Positions 8,613-18,078 are shown, counted from the first letter of the stretch. The stretch is DNA of 64,000 nt from Raineyella sp. W15-4 (GCF_033170155.1 NZ_CP137079.1:2790001-2854000), one strand, 5' to 3'. Notes: generated by a model not told the origin, from the sequence alone. Numbers and translations: made by a program.

Positions 8613-9500
8613 TCAGCGGGCATTGTCAGGGTCCTCGCACCAGGCCGGCCAGGGGCCGCCGAACGCGTCGTGGGTGTTCTGCACCAGAACGGCACACAGG
8701 TCGGCGACCGGGATGCCGCGCCGTTCGGCCAGGAACCGGACGGTGTGCGGCACCAGGTAACCGGCGTTGGGCCAGCCGCGTTGGGGCACGGGGGTGAGGA
8801 ACGGCGCGTCGGTCTCGACCAGCAGCCGGTCCAGCGGCACCACGTCGAACGCCTCGCGCAGCGTCTCGTTGGCGGGAAAGGTCACTGTGCCCGGGAAGGA
8901 GAGCCAGGCGCCGCGGTCGAGGAAGACCCGGGCGTCGGCGGCGTCCCCGCTGAAGCAGTGCATCACCAGCCGGTCCGGCACCCCCTCGGCATCGAGGATC
9001 TCCACGATCGGGACGTGCGCACCGCGGTCGTGCACCACGACGGTGTGCCGGTGCCGGGCGGCGATCGCCAGGTGCGCAGCGAAGGCGTCGCGCTGCGCCC
9101 GGCGACCGCGCCCCTCGGAGGTGCGGTAGTAGTCCAGACCGGTCTCCCCCACGCCACGGACCACGTCGGGCCGCAGATCGCCGGCCAGCGTCTCGATCTC
9201 CCGCAGGGCCTCGTCGAGGGCCGGTCGGCCGGCCCGATCGGCCAGCCGGGCGGCGTCGTTGGGGTGGATCGCGACAGTGGCGACCACCGACGGCTCGCGA
9301 ACGGCGAGCTCGACGGCCCACTGTGAACTCGCCACATCACACCCGACCTGGACCGTACGCGTGACGCCGACCGTGCCGGCGCGACGGATCAGCTCGTCCA
9401 CGGCGAGGCCGGTGTACTCCATCGTCGTGTCGAGGTGCGTGTGGGAGTCGGTGACCGGCGCGGGCAGCGCCTCGGGCATCGGTGCAGGAGTGTCCTTCAC
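8613..9500 (-). CDS. tatD: TatD family metal-dependent hydrolase/DNase
   Basis: 295 residues of amidohydrolase fold. Metal ligands are visible in [39 protein letters not shown] and [12 protein letters not shown], in the family order. TatD enzymes are metal-dependent 3'-5' exonucleases involved in DNA repair and degradation. The gene is the head of the tatD–rpf–(vapBC)–rsmA–ispE cluster; about 180 bp separate it from rpf, enough for rpf to have its own promoter. Confidence 0.94.
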   Translation of the reverse strand: MKDTPAPMPEALPAPVTDSHTHLDTTMEYTGLAVDELIRRAGTVGVTRTVQVGCDVASSQWAVELAVREPSVVATVAIHPNDAARLADRAGRPALDEALREIETLAGDLRPDVVRGVGETGLDYYRTSEGRGRRAQRDAFAAHLAIAARHRHTVVVHDRGAHVPIVEILDAEGVPDRLVMHCFSGDAADARVFLDRGAWLSFPGTVTFPANETLREAFDVVPLDRLLVETDAPFLTPVPQRGWPNAGYLVPHTVRFLAERRGIPVADLCAVLVQNTHDAFGGPWPAWCEDPDNAR

Positions 9501-9555
9501 GCGGGCATCCTACGGCCCCGCCATGTCGGCCTCGTGACGGCCCCCGCCTGTCGGA

Positions 9556-10827
9556 TCAGGGCGCCAGGGTCCCGAGGGGGACGACCCCGATCCCGTCGGG
9601 CCGTCGGTAGGCCCGCGGCCCGGTGGTGATCACCACCGCATCGAGCAGACGTCCACCGAGTCGATCCGCCAACCAGTGCAGATGCCTGGTGTCCTGGTCG
9701 GACACGGTGGCTGCGAGCTTGACTTCGATGGCCACCACCCGGTCGTCGCCCCGGATGACCACGAGATCGATCTCGTGATCCCCGTTCCTGGTCCGCAGAT
9801 GGCCCACCGACGCCTCAGCCGCCTGGGCCGGCACCCGGACACACAGCGTCACCAGAGATTCGAACAGATGGCCGAGCAGGCTGCCTGCCTGGGGACCGAC
9901 GGGAACCCCCTCGCCATTGAGGAGCGCATCGACGGACAAGCCGAGCAGACGGGCCGCCAAGGCCGGATCAGCCAGGTGATGCTTGGGGGTCTGCCCGAGC
10001 CGAGTGAACAGGCTGCCCGACGGTGTCCACGCGGCCACCGGATCGAGCAGCCACAGCCTCGTGAGAACTTCACGGAAGGCCTCACTGGTCGAGCGCGCGG
10101 GCTTGTCGCCGTGGCCGGGAGTGGCCGCGTCAAGGATCTCCGAATATCGAGCCGTGGTGGCGGAGGCCGCGGAATACGCTCGCAGCCAGGCCAGCATCGA
10201 TTCGGGTCGACGGATGGCGAGGCCCTGCTCAGGCACGTCTCGATCCACGGCGTTCTCCAGATAGGAGTCGAGCTCGAAACGGAGCGCGCGTCCCCGAGAC
10301 GACCGCAACCCCGGAAACCCCGAGGCGAGGATCTCTTCGACGTAGTCAGCGAGGCGCAGTCCCGTCTCCCCTGCCAGCGGCGGCCGCCGCCCGGTCAACA
10401 GCTCAGCGAGACTGATCGCCGGATCCGCCACGCCCCGCTCGGACAGAGTCATCGGCCGCATGCGCAAACGTCCGATCCGACCGGCACCGGAGTGCGCGGT
10501 CGCACCGGGCAGCGGGGAGGCGCTGCCGGCAAGCAGGAACTGCGCGGGCGCCCGGTCCTCGTCGACCGCCCGGCGTACCACGTCCCAGACGGCCGGAACC
10601 TTCTGCCATTCGTCGATCAGGAGCGGGCGGGCACGACGCAGCAGCAGTTCGGGATCAGCAGCGAGCGACTCCCGGTTGGCAGCCGAGTCCAAGCGGAGAG
10701 TGCCGACGACGTGCTGCTCGGCGGTCGTCGTCTTGCCCACGGCCTTCGGCCCGTCGATCGCAATCGCAGGCACAGCGGAGAACAGCTCGTCAAGCTCGTC
10801 GTCCAGGACGCGTCGTACGTACCCCAC
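9556..10827 (-). CDS. AAA+ ATPase with DUF4143 domain (COG1373 type)
   Basis: 423 residues starting with GTG (V-G-Y-V-R-R-V). The N-terminal AAA domain has Walker A IDGPKAVGKTTTAEQ, Walker B RPLLIDEWQKVP and the sensor region FLLAGSASP. SGAGRIGRLRMRPMTLSERG follows. The C-terminal DUF4143 region ends in a nuclease-like core: NGDHEIDLVVIRGDDRVVAIEVKLAATV. Function is unknown in this family. A paralogue lies at 32384-33646 and a broken one at 49023-49651. Three 23-nt direct repeats abut the start codon, an unusual regulatory arrangement. Confidence 0.9.
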   Translation of the reverse strand: MGYVRRVLDDELDELFSAVPAIAIDGPKAVGKTTTAEQHVVGTLRLDSAANRESLAADPELLLRRARPLLIDEWQKVPAVWDVVRRAVDEDRAPAQFLLAGSASPLPGATAHSGAGRIGRLRMRPMTLSERGVADPAISLAELLTGRRPPLAGETGLRLADYVEEILASGFPGLRSSRGRALRFELDSYLENAVDRDVPEQGLAIRRPESMLAWLRAYSAASATTARYSEILDAATPGHGDKPARSTSEAFREVLTRLWLLDPVAAWTPSGSLFTRLGQTPKHHLADPALAARLLGLSVDALLNGEGVPVGPQAGSLLGHLFESLVTLCVRVPAQAAEASVGHLRTRNGDHEIDLVVIRGDDRVVAIEVKLAATVSDQDTRHLHWLADRLGGRLLDAVVITTGPRAYRRPDGIGVVPLGTLAP

Positions 10828-10895
10828 GGTCGAATCCTACAACGAGCAGGTATTTCATCCTACAAGTAGCAGCACTTCCACCGGGCGAACAGCAG
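10828..10895 (-). repeat. Tandem ~23-nt direct repeats abutting the ATPase start
   Basis: Read on the minus strand, CTGCT recurs every 23 nt and begins units at 10895, 10872 and 10849. The two units nearest the gene share CTGCTnnTTGTAGGAT; the outer unit is degenerate (CTGCTGTTCG). The last unit (22 nt) ends directly at the GTG start codon. Helically phased repeats of this kind could be an operator or a leader RNA element. Confidence 0.6.
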
Positions 10896-10927
10896 GATCT
10901 GAATCAGGCAACCGGCAGCACCGACCG

Positions 10928-11782
10928 CTACCTCTGGTCGGTCCCCAGCGCCGCCCGGTAGAGGTCGTTGCCGCCCAGGCCGGTCTCGGTGGCCACCTGT
11001 TTGGCGGCGTCCTTCAGCCGCATCCCGTGTTCGTGCAGCGTCCGCACCCGCTCGACCGCGGCGGCCTCGTCGACGACCGGCGCCGCGGCCCCCTGGACGA
11101 CCACGGTGATCTCCCCGCGGGCCCCCTCGACGGCCCAGCCGGCGAGATCGGCCAGCGGCCCGCGGACCACCTCCTCGTACGTCTTGGTGAGCTCGCGGCA
11201 GACCGCCGCCGGCCGGTCCGCGCCGAGCACCGCCGCGGCGTCGGTGAGGAAGTCCGCCAGCCGGTGCGGCGCCTCGAAGAAGACCATGGTGCGGCGTTCC
11301 TCGGCCAGTTCGGCGAACCGGCGGCGGCGCTCCCCCGACTTGCGGGGCAGGAACCCCTCGAAGCAGAACCGGTCGACGGGCAGCCCGGAGACGGCCAGCG
11401 CGGTGAGCACCGCCGAGGGCCCGGGCACCGCGGTCACCCGGATGCCCGCCTCGACCGCGGCCCGGACCAGCCGGTAGCCGGGGTCGGAGACCGAGGGCAT
11501 GCCCGCATCGGTCACCACGACCACCCGGCGACCCTCCTGCAGCTCCTGCAGCAGCCCGGGAGTACGGAACGCCTCGTTGCCCTCGAAGTAGGACACGACA
11601 CGCCCGGTCACCTCCAGCCCCATCCGCCGGAGCAGGTCGAGGAACCGGCGGGTGTCCTCGGCCGCGATCACATCGGCCTGCGACAGCGCCGTACGAAGGG
11701 CGGGCGAGACCGACTCGATGTCCCCGATCGGGGCGCCGGCGAGCACCAGCAGCCCCTCGCCGGGCGTTGCTGCAGTGTGCAC
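10928..11782 (-). CDS. rsmI: 16S rRNA (cytidine(1402)-2'-O)-methyltransferase
   Basis: 284 residues of the tetrapyrrole-methylase fold, which 2'-O-methylates C1402 in the decoding centre of 16S rRNA. Typical stretches are LLVLAGAPIGDIESVSPA, DVIAAEDTRRFLDLLRR, VVVVTDAGMPSVSDPGYRLV, VTAVPGPSAVLTALAVSGLP and FEGFLPRK. GTG at 11782 is the start: AAGGAG lies just upstream. It is divergent from pmt with only 39 bp between the two start codons, the conserved actinobacterial arrangement. Confidence 0.95.
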   Translation of the reverse strand: MHTAATPGEGLLVLAGAPIGDIESVSPALRTALSQADVIAAEDTRRFLDLLRRMGLEVTGRVVSYFEGNEAFRTPGLLQELQEGRRVVVVTDAGMPSVSDPGYRLVRAAVEAGIRVTAVPGPSAVLTALAVSGLPVDRFCFEGFLPRKSGERRRRFAELAEERRTMVFFEAPHRLADFLTDAAAVLGADRPAAVCRELTKTYEEVVRGPLADLAGWAVEGARGEITVVVQGAAAPVVDEAAAVERVRTLHEHGMRLKDAAKQVATETGLGGNDLYRAALGTDQR

Positions 11783-11821
11783 TCTGGTCTCTCCTTGCCG
11801 GTGGCTCCGTACGATGGCGAC

Positions 11822-13456
11822 GTGAGTCTGCCACACGATCCACCGCCCGAGGCCGAGTCTGCCACCCCGTCCGCCCCCCGGCGGCGTCGTGACCGGGGCC
11901 AGGACGAGCGGACGGTGCTGGAGCGGCTCCGCCCACCGATGCCGGACGCCCGCCGGGGCTGGGCGCTGGTCGGCGTGGTGTCCCTGGTCGCCTTCCTGAT
12001 CAGGCTCTGGCACCTCGGCTACCCGAACAAGCTGGTGTTCGACGAGACGTACTACGCGAAGGACGCCTGGTCGGTGCTCCACTTCGGGTACGAGCGGACC
12101 TGGGCGGACAACGCGAACGACCTGATCGTCCGCGGCGCGATCGACCAGATGGGGAGTTCCGCCGAGTTCGTCGTGCACCCGCCGCTGGGCAAGCTGCTGA
12201 TCGGGCTGGGCGAGGCGATGTTCGGCATGACCTCGTTCGGCTGGCGGATCATGGCCGTCGTCTTCGGCACCCTGCTGATCGCCGCGACGATGCTGCTGGC
12301 CCGCCGGCTGTCCCGGTCCAACCTGGTCGCCGCGCTGGCCGGCATCCTGCTCACCGTGGACGGCCTGGAGTTCACCATGAGCCGGCTCGCCCTGCTCGAC
12401 GTCTTCCAGGCGACCTTCCTGGTCGCCGCGGTCGCCTGTCTGGTCCGGGACCGGGACGCGATGCGGTCCCGGTTGGCGGCCCACCTGGAGGCGGCCGGGC
12501 TGGCCGACCTGGGCGGGGCGTACGGTCCGCGGCTGTGGTGGCGGCCCTGGCGACTCGCGTCGGGGGTGCTGTTCGGCTGCTCGATCGCGACGAAGTGGAA
12601 CACGGTCTACGCGCTGGCCGCGTTCGGGGTGCTCACGCTGGCCTGGGACATCGGCGCCCGCCGACTGGCCGGGGCCCGGCGACCGGCGCTGCCCGGCCTG
12701 TTCCGCGACGGCCTGCCGGCCTTCCTGCAACTCGTCCCGGTCGCCCTGCTCGCCTATCTCGCGAGCTGGCTGCCGTGGCTGACCAGCACCGGCGGCTGGG
12801 ACCGCCAGTGGGCGGTGGAGAACCCTGACGCCCCGCTGGCCCGGCACCTGCCGCACGCCCTTGCCTCGCTGATCGCCTTCCACCGGGAGATCTACCAGTT
12901 CCACACCGGCTCCTACATCAACCACGCGACCCACCCGTACGCCGCCGGCCCGTGGGGGTGGCTGATCCTGATGCGACCGCTCGGGCTGGACGCGGTCAAC
13001 GGGATCACCCCCGGCACCGACGGCTGCCCGCCGGGTGGGGAGAACTGCCTGCGGGTGATGACCACCCTGGGCACCCCGCTGCTGTGGTGGGGGGCTGCGG
13101 CGGCGTTGGTGGCAGCGATCCTGCTGTGGATCGGTCTGCGTGACCCGCGCTTCTCGGTCCCGGTGGTGGGCGCGCTGGCGATGTGGCTGCCGTGGTTCCT
13201 CTACACCGAGCGGCCGCTGTTCTTCTTCTATGCCATCTGCATCGTGCCGTTCACGGTGACCGCGCTGGCGATGTGCCTGGGGAAGATCATCGGGCCCGCC
13301 GACGGCGGGTGGCGACGCGTCGTGGGCGCCACGATCGTCGGGGTGTACGTCGCCCTGGTGATCCTCAACTTCGCCTGGTTCTGGCCGATCTACACCGACG
13401 GCCTGCTGACCTGGTCACGGTGGTGGGCCCGGATGTGGTTCACCAGCTGGGTCTGA
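11822..13456 (+). CDS. pmt: Protein O-mannosyltransferase (GT39)
   Basis: 544 residues from GTG at 11822. It transfers mannose from polyprenyl-phosphate-mannose to Ser/Thr of exported proteins. A charged N-terminus is followed by about ten membrane helices. The catalytic Asp-Glu pair lies in the first external loop (LVFDETYYAKDAW). VVHPPLGKLLIGLGEAMFG and the C-terminal ARMWFTSWV are typical of actinobacterial Pmt. Divergent from rsmI. A 19-bp direct repeat surrounds its stop codon. Confidence 0.95.
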   Translation: MSLPHDPPPEAESATPSAPRRRRDRGQDERTVLERLRPPMPDARRGWALVGVVSLVAFLIRLWHLGYPNKLVFDETYYAKDAWSVLHFGYERTWADNANDLIVRGAIDQMGSSAEFVVHPPLGKLLIGLGEAMFGMTSFGWRIMAVVFGTLLIAATMLLARRLSRSNLVAALAGILLTVDGLEFTMSRLALLDVFQATFLVAAVACLVRDRDAMRSRLAAHLEAAGLADLGGAYGPRLWWRPWRLASGVLFGCSIATKWNTVYALAAFGVLTLAWDIGARRLAGARRPALPGLFRDGLPAFLQLVPVALLAYLASWLPWLTSTGGWDRQWAVENPDAPLARHLPHALASLIAFHREIYQFHTGSYINHATHPYAAGPWGWLILMRPLGLDAVNGITPGTDGCPPGGENCLRVMTTLGTPLLWWGAAAALVAAILLWIGLRDPRFSVPVVGALAMWLPWFLYTERPLFFFYAICIVPFTVTALAMCLGKIIGPADGGWRRVVGATIVGVYVALVILNFAWFWPIYTDGLLTWSRWWARMWFTSWV

Positions 13457-13503
13457 GCCGAGCGCCGGGTCCGCGGCCGTGGCAGGGTCTGAGCCGGGCG
13501 CCG
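13449..13503. repeat. 19-bp direct repeat at the pmt 3' end
   Basis: GGGTCTGAGCCGAGCGCCG (13449-13467) recurs with one mismatch at 13485-13503, 36 bp later. The first copy contains the pmt stop codon and the second ends just before the convergent oxidoreductase stop. It looks like a local duplication in the intergenic gap. Confidence 0.6.
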
Positions 13504-13504
13504 A

Positions 13505-14758
13505 TCACTCCCGGATGAACCGGCTGCGCACCCGGGCCGCCCCGATCCGGGCCAGGCTGCGGGCCTGCCGGCCGACCGTCCCGCGCGGATGCACCGGACT
13601 CCACGGCAGCCGGGTGCTCGCCCCGACCACATGGTCGGCGATCTGCAGCGCCCCGGCGGTCGCCGCGGCCATGTGGTCGTCCCCGAAGCCGGTGGCGACG
13701 TAGATGCCGTTGCTGCGCAGCCCCACCTCACCGACCAGCGGCAGCCCGTCGTAGCTGCGGAAACAGCCGTACTGCCAGCGGTGGGTGATCTCGAGCTCGG
13801 GCAGGTGGGAGGTCGCCCAGGTGGTCAGTTCCGCGGCCGCCGCCCGGTCGCCCCGGCCGGCGACGTGGGCGCATCCGGCGATCACCACCTGGCCGGGCCG
13901 GAAACCGGGCCGCAGCACGTACGGCCGGTCCGGATCGTCGACCACCCGGTAGGCACCGGCCAGGTCGTAGCCGTGGCCGGCGAGGGCGTGCACCGTGGTC
14001 GGCAGCAGCCGCGGCCCGACCAGGCCGAAGTCGGGGTCGGGCGCGCCGGTGGCAAGCAGCACCGCGCCGGCCCGGACGACCGCGGCGGACGCGACCCCGG
14101 TCTCGTCGTGCCCGGTGAAGTGCGCCCGGATCGGCGATCCGGGCACCAGCTTGCCCAGCCGGCTGCCCTCGTGGATCAGGCCTCCCCCGGCGACGACGGC
14201 GCGGCTGAGGGCCTCGGTGTACTGGCGGGGCTGGACGGCCAGCGCGTCGTCGATGCGGATCGACGGGCGGGTGGGGAAGGGCAGCCCGGGGGCGTCCTCG
14301 GCCTCGGGATTGATGCCGGCGGCCCGCATCGCGAACCGCTCCCGGTGCAGGAAATGTGCCTTGTGTCCGTCCTCGACGACCGCGTGGCTGGGCAACGCCC
14401 GGGCGGGCACGCCGCCGTCGGCGGCCTCCCGCCGGATGACGTCGAGGGCGCGTTCCAGTTCGGCGACGTACGTCACCACGGCGTCGGTGCCGTGGGTCTC
14501 CTCGATCTGCTGGCACGAGACGCCGTGCAGGATCGAGGCGATGCCCGGGGTGGCCGCGCTGGTGCCGGCGCCGATCCGATCGGCGTCCACGACCACCACC
14601 CGCGCCCCTGCCCGGGTCGCGGCCAGCGCCGCAGTGAGCCCGACGATGCCGGCGCCGATCACCAGCAGGTCGCAGGTGGTGTCCCCCACCGGCCCGCAGG
14701 TCCGGGAACTCGTCCCCCAGGGAGGGGTGGTCATCGGCATGTGTTCGGCGGCAGGCAT
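13505..14758 (-). CDS. FAD-dependent oxidoreductase (DAO family)
   Basis: 417 residues. An N-terminal Rossmann FAD-binding motif (DLLVIGAGIVGLTAALAATRAGARVVVVDAD) and the C-terminal FAD contact (NGIYVATGFGDDHMAAATAGALQIAD) identify a D-amino-acid-oxidase-type flavoenzyme. The CFRSYDGLPLVGEV segment is shared with proteins fused to Rieske domains, but no Rieske motif follows here. Substrate unknown; amines or amino acids are likely for this family. The ORF may start a few codons later (MPMTTPP). Confidence 0.85.
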   Translation of the reverse strand: MPAAEHMPMTTPPWGTSSRTCGPVGDTTCDLLVIGAGIVGLTAALAATRAGARVVVVDADRIGAGTSAATPGIASILHGVSCQQIEETHGTDAVVTYVAELERALDVIRREAADGGVPARALPSHAVVEDGHKAHFLHRERFAMRAAGINPEAEDAPGLPFPTRPSIRIDDALAVQPRQYTEALSRAVVAGGGLIHEGSRLGKLVPGSPIRAHFTGHDETGVASAAVVRAGAVLLATGAPDPDFGLVGPRLLPTTVHALAGHGYDLAGAYRVVDDPDRPYVLRPGFRPGQVVIAGCAHVAGRGDRAAAAELTTWATSHLPELEITHRWQYGCFRSYDGLPLVGEVGLRSNGIYVATGFGDDHMAAATAGALQIADHVVGASTRLPWSPVHPRGTVGRQARSLARIGAARVRSRFIRE

Positions 14759-14808
14759 GTCCTCAGACTAGCGACCCGGCCGGACCGCTCGAGCCGGTCC
14801 GGTGTGCG

Positions 14809-15630
14809 TCAGGCGGGCCCGGCACCCCAGGCGTTCTGTCGCTCGCGTCGCTCCGACTCGATCAGTTCGTTCTCCAGGTCCAACGCCGGGTGGGCGTTCG
14901 CCGGGTAGCTGACCGGGCGGGCCGGCACCCCGGCCACGGTGGTGAAGGCGGGGACGTCGGACAGCACGACGCTGCCGGCACCGATCTTGGCGCCCTCCCC
15001 GACCTTGATGTTGCCGAGCACCTTCGCACCGGCGCCGATCATCACCCCCCGGCCGATCTTGGGGTGACGATCCCCGCCGACCTTGCCGGTGCCGCCGAGG
15101 GTGACCTCGTGGAGCATCGAGAAGTCGTCCTCGATCACCGCGGTCTCACCGATCACGATGCTGGTCGCGTGGTCGAAGAGGATGCCCTTGCCGATCCGGG
15201 CGCCCGGGTGGATGTCGACGGCGAAGGCCTCCGACGTCCGGCTCTGCAGGTAGAGCGCCAGGGCCTGGCGGTCGTGGACCCAGTACCAGTGGGCGATCCG
15301 GTGGGCCTGCAGGGCGTGGAAGCCCTTGAAGTAGAGCAGCGGCTGGGCGTAGCCGCGGGTCGCGGGGTCTCGGGAGAGGACGGCGGCGAGGTCCTCACGG
15401 ACCGCGGCCCCGATCTCGGGTTCGGCGTCGAGCGCCGCCTTGATCATGTCGAACAGGGTCAGCTCGGTGAGGGTGGTGCTGTTGAGCTTGCTGGCCAGGA
15501 TGTGCGCCAGCGACGATTCCAGGTCGGAGTGCCCCAGCACGACCGAGTGCAGGAAGCTCGCCAGCGCCGGTTCCTGGGTGGCGTCCCGGGCGACGTCTTC
15601 CCGGATCCGCTGCCAGATGTGATCGGTCAT
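14809..15630 (-). CDS. cysE: Serine O-acetyltransferase
   Basis: 273 residues starting MTDHIWQRI, with AGGACC just upstream. It makes O-acetylserine from serine and acetyl-CoA, the first step of cysteine synthesis. The long N-terminal helical domain (DPATRGYAQPLLYFKGFHALQAHRIAHW) marks the full-length CysE type. A left-handed β-helix follows with hexapeptide repeats (HPGARIGKGILFDHATSIVIGETAVIEDD, GDRHPKIGRGVMIGAGAKVLGNIKVGEGAKIGAGSVV). No O-acetylserine sulfhydrylase is adjacent. Confidence 0.95.
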   Translation of the reverse strand: MTDHIWQRIREDVARDATQEPALASFLHSVVLGHSDLESSLAHILASKLNSTTLTELTLFDMIKAALDAEPEIGAAVREDLAAVLSRDPATRGYAQPLLYFKGFHALQAHRIAHWYWVHDRQALALYLQSRTSEAFAVDIHPGARIGKGILFDHATSIVIGETAVIEDDFSMLHEVTLGGTGKVGGDRHPKIGRGVMIGAGAKVLGNIKVGEGAKIGAGSVVLSDVPAFTTVAGVPARPVSYPANAHPALDLENELIESERRERQNAWGAGPA

Positions 15631-15690
15631 CACTGGTCCTTTCGACGACCTCACGGAGCGCGACCCAGCCCTCCGGAGTAGGTGGACTTA

Positions 15691-15719
15691 TGGATACCAT
15701 CACACGAGCTGATTATCAA
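15691..15719 (-). promoter_or_regulatory. Possible promoter for cysE
   Basis: On the minus strand TTGATA (15714-15719) and TATCCA (15691-15696) are separated by exactly 17 bp, about 60 bp upstream of the cysE start. The surrounding sequence is the only AT-rich part of this gap. Prediction only. Confidence 0.45.
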
Positions 15720-15825
15720 GGGATGTACCGTCCCTCCGGCGGCGGTCGGTCAAGCGCAGGCCCGCTCCGCCGAAGCCATACCTCGCCCGACCAGGCACGC
15801 ACGCCGGACCACGTGCCTGTCTCGC

Positions 15826-16608
15826 TCAGGTACGCACCTCGATCACCGAGGTCTCTCCGTCGTCGGTCACCACGACGGCGGACGGGGCGAACCCGGCCTC
15901 CGCCAGGACCGTACGGGCGGTGTCCACCTGGTCGGCGGCGAGTTCCAGCAGGAACCAGCCACCGGCCACCAACCGTGCGGGCAGGTCCGGCGCCACCCGG
16001 CGCAGCGGGTCCAGTCCGTCGGTCCCGCCGTCCAGGGCCTCCCGCGGCTCCCAGTCCCGGGCGTCGTGCGGCAGGTAGGCGACCCGGCCGCTGGGGACGT
16101 ACGGCAGGTTGGCCACGATCACCCGGAACCGGGTGGGCGCCAGAACCGCGGGCGAGTCGCCCCGGACGACCTGCGCCGACGGTGGCAGGTTGCCCAGGGC
16201 GCAGGCCACCGCCGCTGGGTCGCTGTCCATCGCGGTCAGGGACAGGCCGGCCACCCGGTGCGCGAGGAGGGCGCCCACCGCCCCCGTCCCGCAGCCCAGG
16301 TCCAGCACCGCATCGCCGGGGCGTACGCGTCGGCAGGCGCGGTCGACGAGGTATTCGGTGCGGTGGCGGGGGATGAAGACACCCGGGGCGACGGCGATCC
16401 GCAAGTCGCCGAACCAGGCGTACCCGACGAGCAGTTCGATCGGGACTCCGGCCGCCCGGCGAGCGACCAGGTCGGCCAGCGCGTCGGTGTCGGTCGCGGC
16501 GGCGGCAAGAGCGGCGAGTTCGTCCTCGGCGAAGACCGAGCCGGACCGGCGCAGCGTCTCGACGTGGGTGCGGGCGAGTCGGGCGGAGGGGTCGAGGGGC
16601 ACCGGCAT
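15826..16608 (-). CDS. HemK/PrmC-like SAM-dependent methyltransferase
   Basis: 260 residues. The order of motifs follows protein-glutamine methyltransferases: a helical N-terminus, GVPIELLVGYAWFGDLRIAVAPGVFIPRHRTEYLV, the SAM loop VLDLGCGTGAVGALL, then VIVANLPYVPSGRVAYLP. In PrmC the catalytic motif is NPPY; here it is NLPY, the form usual in RNA adenine methyltransferases. This is probably the actinobacterial paralogue rather than the release-factor enzyme. The start overlaps the upstream stop codon by one base (TGATG), so it is coupled to the membrane protein gene. Confidence 0.8.
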   Translation of the reverse strand: MPVPLDPSARLARTHVETLRRSGSVFAEDELAALAAAATDTDALADLVARRAAGVPIELLVGYAWFGDLRIAVAPGVFIPRHRTEYLVDRACRRVRPGDAVLDLGCGTGAVGALLAHRVAGLSLTAMDSDPAAVACALGNLPPSAQVVRGDSPAVLAPTRFRVIVANLPYVPSGRVAYLPHDARDWEPREALDGGTDGLDPLRRVAPDLPARLVAGGWFLLELAADQVDTARTVLAEAGFAPSAVVVTDDGETSVIEVRT

Positions 16609-16994
16609 CAATCGGCCCGCTCCCCGTCGGGCCGCGGCGCTGCCCAAGCCCCGGTCGCGGAGGTCCCCGCGCCGGACATGGCGCGGCGGACCCGTCGGAT
16701 CGTGGCCAGATCGGCCAGGCCGGCGACGACCAGGACCAGGCCGAGGAGGACGTGGGCGGTCAGCCATCCGGTGCCGTGCGGGATCGCCCAGCCGATCACC
16801 CGGGCGACCCCGGTGAAGTACTCATGGGCGTCGACTCCGGGGTGCTGTGGGGGGATGGTCACGAACAGGTTGGTGACCATGCCGAGCAGGAACTGCCCGA
16901 TCAGGGCGAGGCACAGGATGAGATTGATCAGCAGTGCCCGGGGATCGAGCCCGGCCGCCCGCGGCCGCGGGCCGGCGGTGGTCATCGTGGTCAT
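16608..16994 (-). CDS. Small membrane protein of unknown function
   Basis: 128 residues from MTTMTTAG, with AGGGGG upstream. Three hydrophobic helices are visible: ALLINLILCLALIGQFLLGMVTNLFV, a weaker one around TGVARVIGWAIPHG, and WLTAHVLLGLVLVVAGLADL. I do not recognise a defined family with certainty. It is transcribed with the HemK-like gene. An in-frame upstream start at 17018 is possible but lacks a ribosome-binding site. Confidence 0.7.
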   Translation of the reverse strand: MTTMTTAGPRPRAAGLDPRALLINLILCLALIGQFLLGMVTNLFVTIPPQHPGVDAHEYFTGVARVIGWAIPHGTGWLTAHVLLGLVLVVAGLADLATIRRVRRAMSGAGTSATGAWAAPRPDGERAD

Positions 16995-17108
16995 GGCGTC
17001 CCCCTGAGGGCCGTTCACGAGGACGGCCGGCGCCGCCCCGGATCCGTCGCGCCGGCGTCGCTCCGCCGCCGTGCACAGCCACCAGCGTGCGCGTGCCGAG
17101 CTGCAGAT

Positions 17109-18053
17109 TCAACTCCGCAGGTCGGGCGGCACCGCCGCGTTGCGTACGGATCGCGAACGCAGCCGCCGCAGCATCCGGGCATCGCCGAAGCCCACGGTGA
17201 CCGCTGCCGTCTCCACCGTTGCTCCGGCGCCGATCAGCAGCTCGGCCTGCTCCAGTCGGAGCTGCTGCTGGTAACGCAACGGGGTCATCCCGACGGCGCG
17301 GGTGAAGGCGCGACTCACCGTCCGCTCACTGGCGTCCACCCGGGCGGCGAGCCGGCTCAGCGGCAGTGGCTCGCGGAAGTGCTCGTCGAGGACGTCCTGG
17401 ACGCGGTGCACCAGGTCGTCGACGTGGTCGCGGTGACGCAGCATGACGCTGTCCTGCGGATCGTTGCCGTTGCGGCGCGCATAGACGACCATCGCCCGCG
17501 CGACGCGGGAGGCGACCCGCGGTCCGAGACGGCCGGCGATCACCTGCAGCGCCAGGTCGGTGCCGCTGGCGATCCCCGCCGAGGTGTGGATCCGTCCCTC
17601 GTGGACGTAGAGGACGTCGCGCGCCACCCGGACCCGCGGGTGACGTCGGGCGAGTTCGTCCTGCAGCTCGTGGTGGGTGGTGGCCCGTCGCCCGTCCAGC
17701 AGCCCGGCCTCGGCCAGCGCGAACGCCCCTGCGCACACGCTCATCACCTCTCCGCCCCGACGGTAATGCCGGACGATGCGCTGCACGGTCTCCTCGCGGA
17801 ACGGCTGACGTCGGGCGGCACCGCCGGTCCGCCACCCCGGCACCACCACCAGATCATCCTCATCGAGGTCCGGCCAACTGGTCTCCGCCCCCAGTGGCAT
17901 TCCCTGCCAGGAGATGACGGTGGCGGTCTCCGCCACGTACGCCAAACGCCACGGAGTGCCGGTGACGTCGCCGACTGTGCCGAAGGCCTGCGCCGGGCCG
18001 GCAAGATCCAGCAGGTGGACGTCCGGGGCCAGCAGGAACACGACCTTCACCAC
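17109..18053 (-). CDS. GlxA-type AraC regulator with DJ-1/PfpI domain
   Basis: 314 residues. The N-terminal half is a DJ-1/PfpI-like domain (VFLLAPDVHLLDLAGPAQAF; the elbow VMSVCAGAFALAEAGLLDGRRATTHHEL with Cys). The C-terminal half is an AraC double helix-turn-helix (REPLPLSRLAARVDASERTVSRAFTRAVGMTPLRYQQQLRLEQAELLI). Such regulators often control nearby catabolic genes. The next gene upstream on the same strand is a cysteine hydrolase, a plausible functional partner. Confidence 0.9.
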   Translation of the reverse strand: MVKVVFLLAPDVHLLDLAGPAQAFGTVGDVTGTPWRLAYVAETATVISWQGMPLGAETSWPDLDEDDLVVVPGWRTGGAARRQPFREETVQRIVRHYRRGGEVMSVCAGAFALAEAGLLDGRRATTHHELQDELARRHPRVRVARDVLYVHEGRIHTSAGIASGTDLALQVIAGRLGPRVASRVARAMVVYARRNGNDPQDSVMLRHRDHVDDLVHRVQDVLDEHFREPLPLSRLAARVDASERTVSRAFTRAVGMTPLRYQQQLRLEQAELLIGAGATVETAAVTVGFGDARMLRRLRSRSVRNAAVPPDLRS

Positions 18054-18078
18054 GCGCCCAGCCTGCCACCGACCGGCC

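Noticed and set aside
10460-11821. Long frame upstream of and in phase with pmt, opposite rsmI
   Set aside because: It is the antisense of rsmI; the protein has only basic, low-complexity residues until the pmt GTG at 11822.
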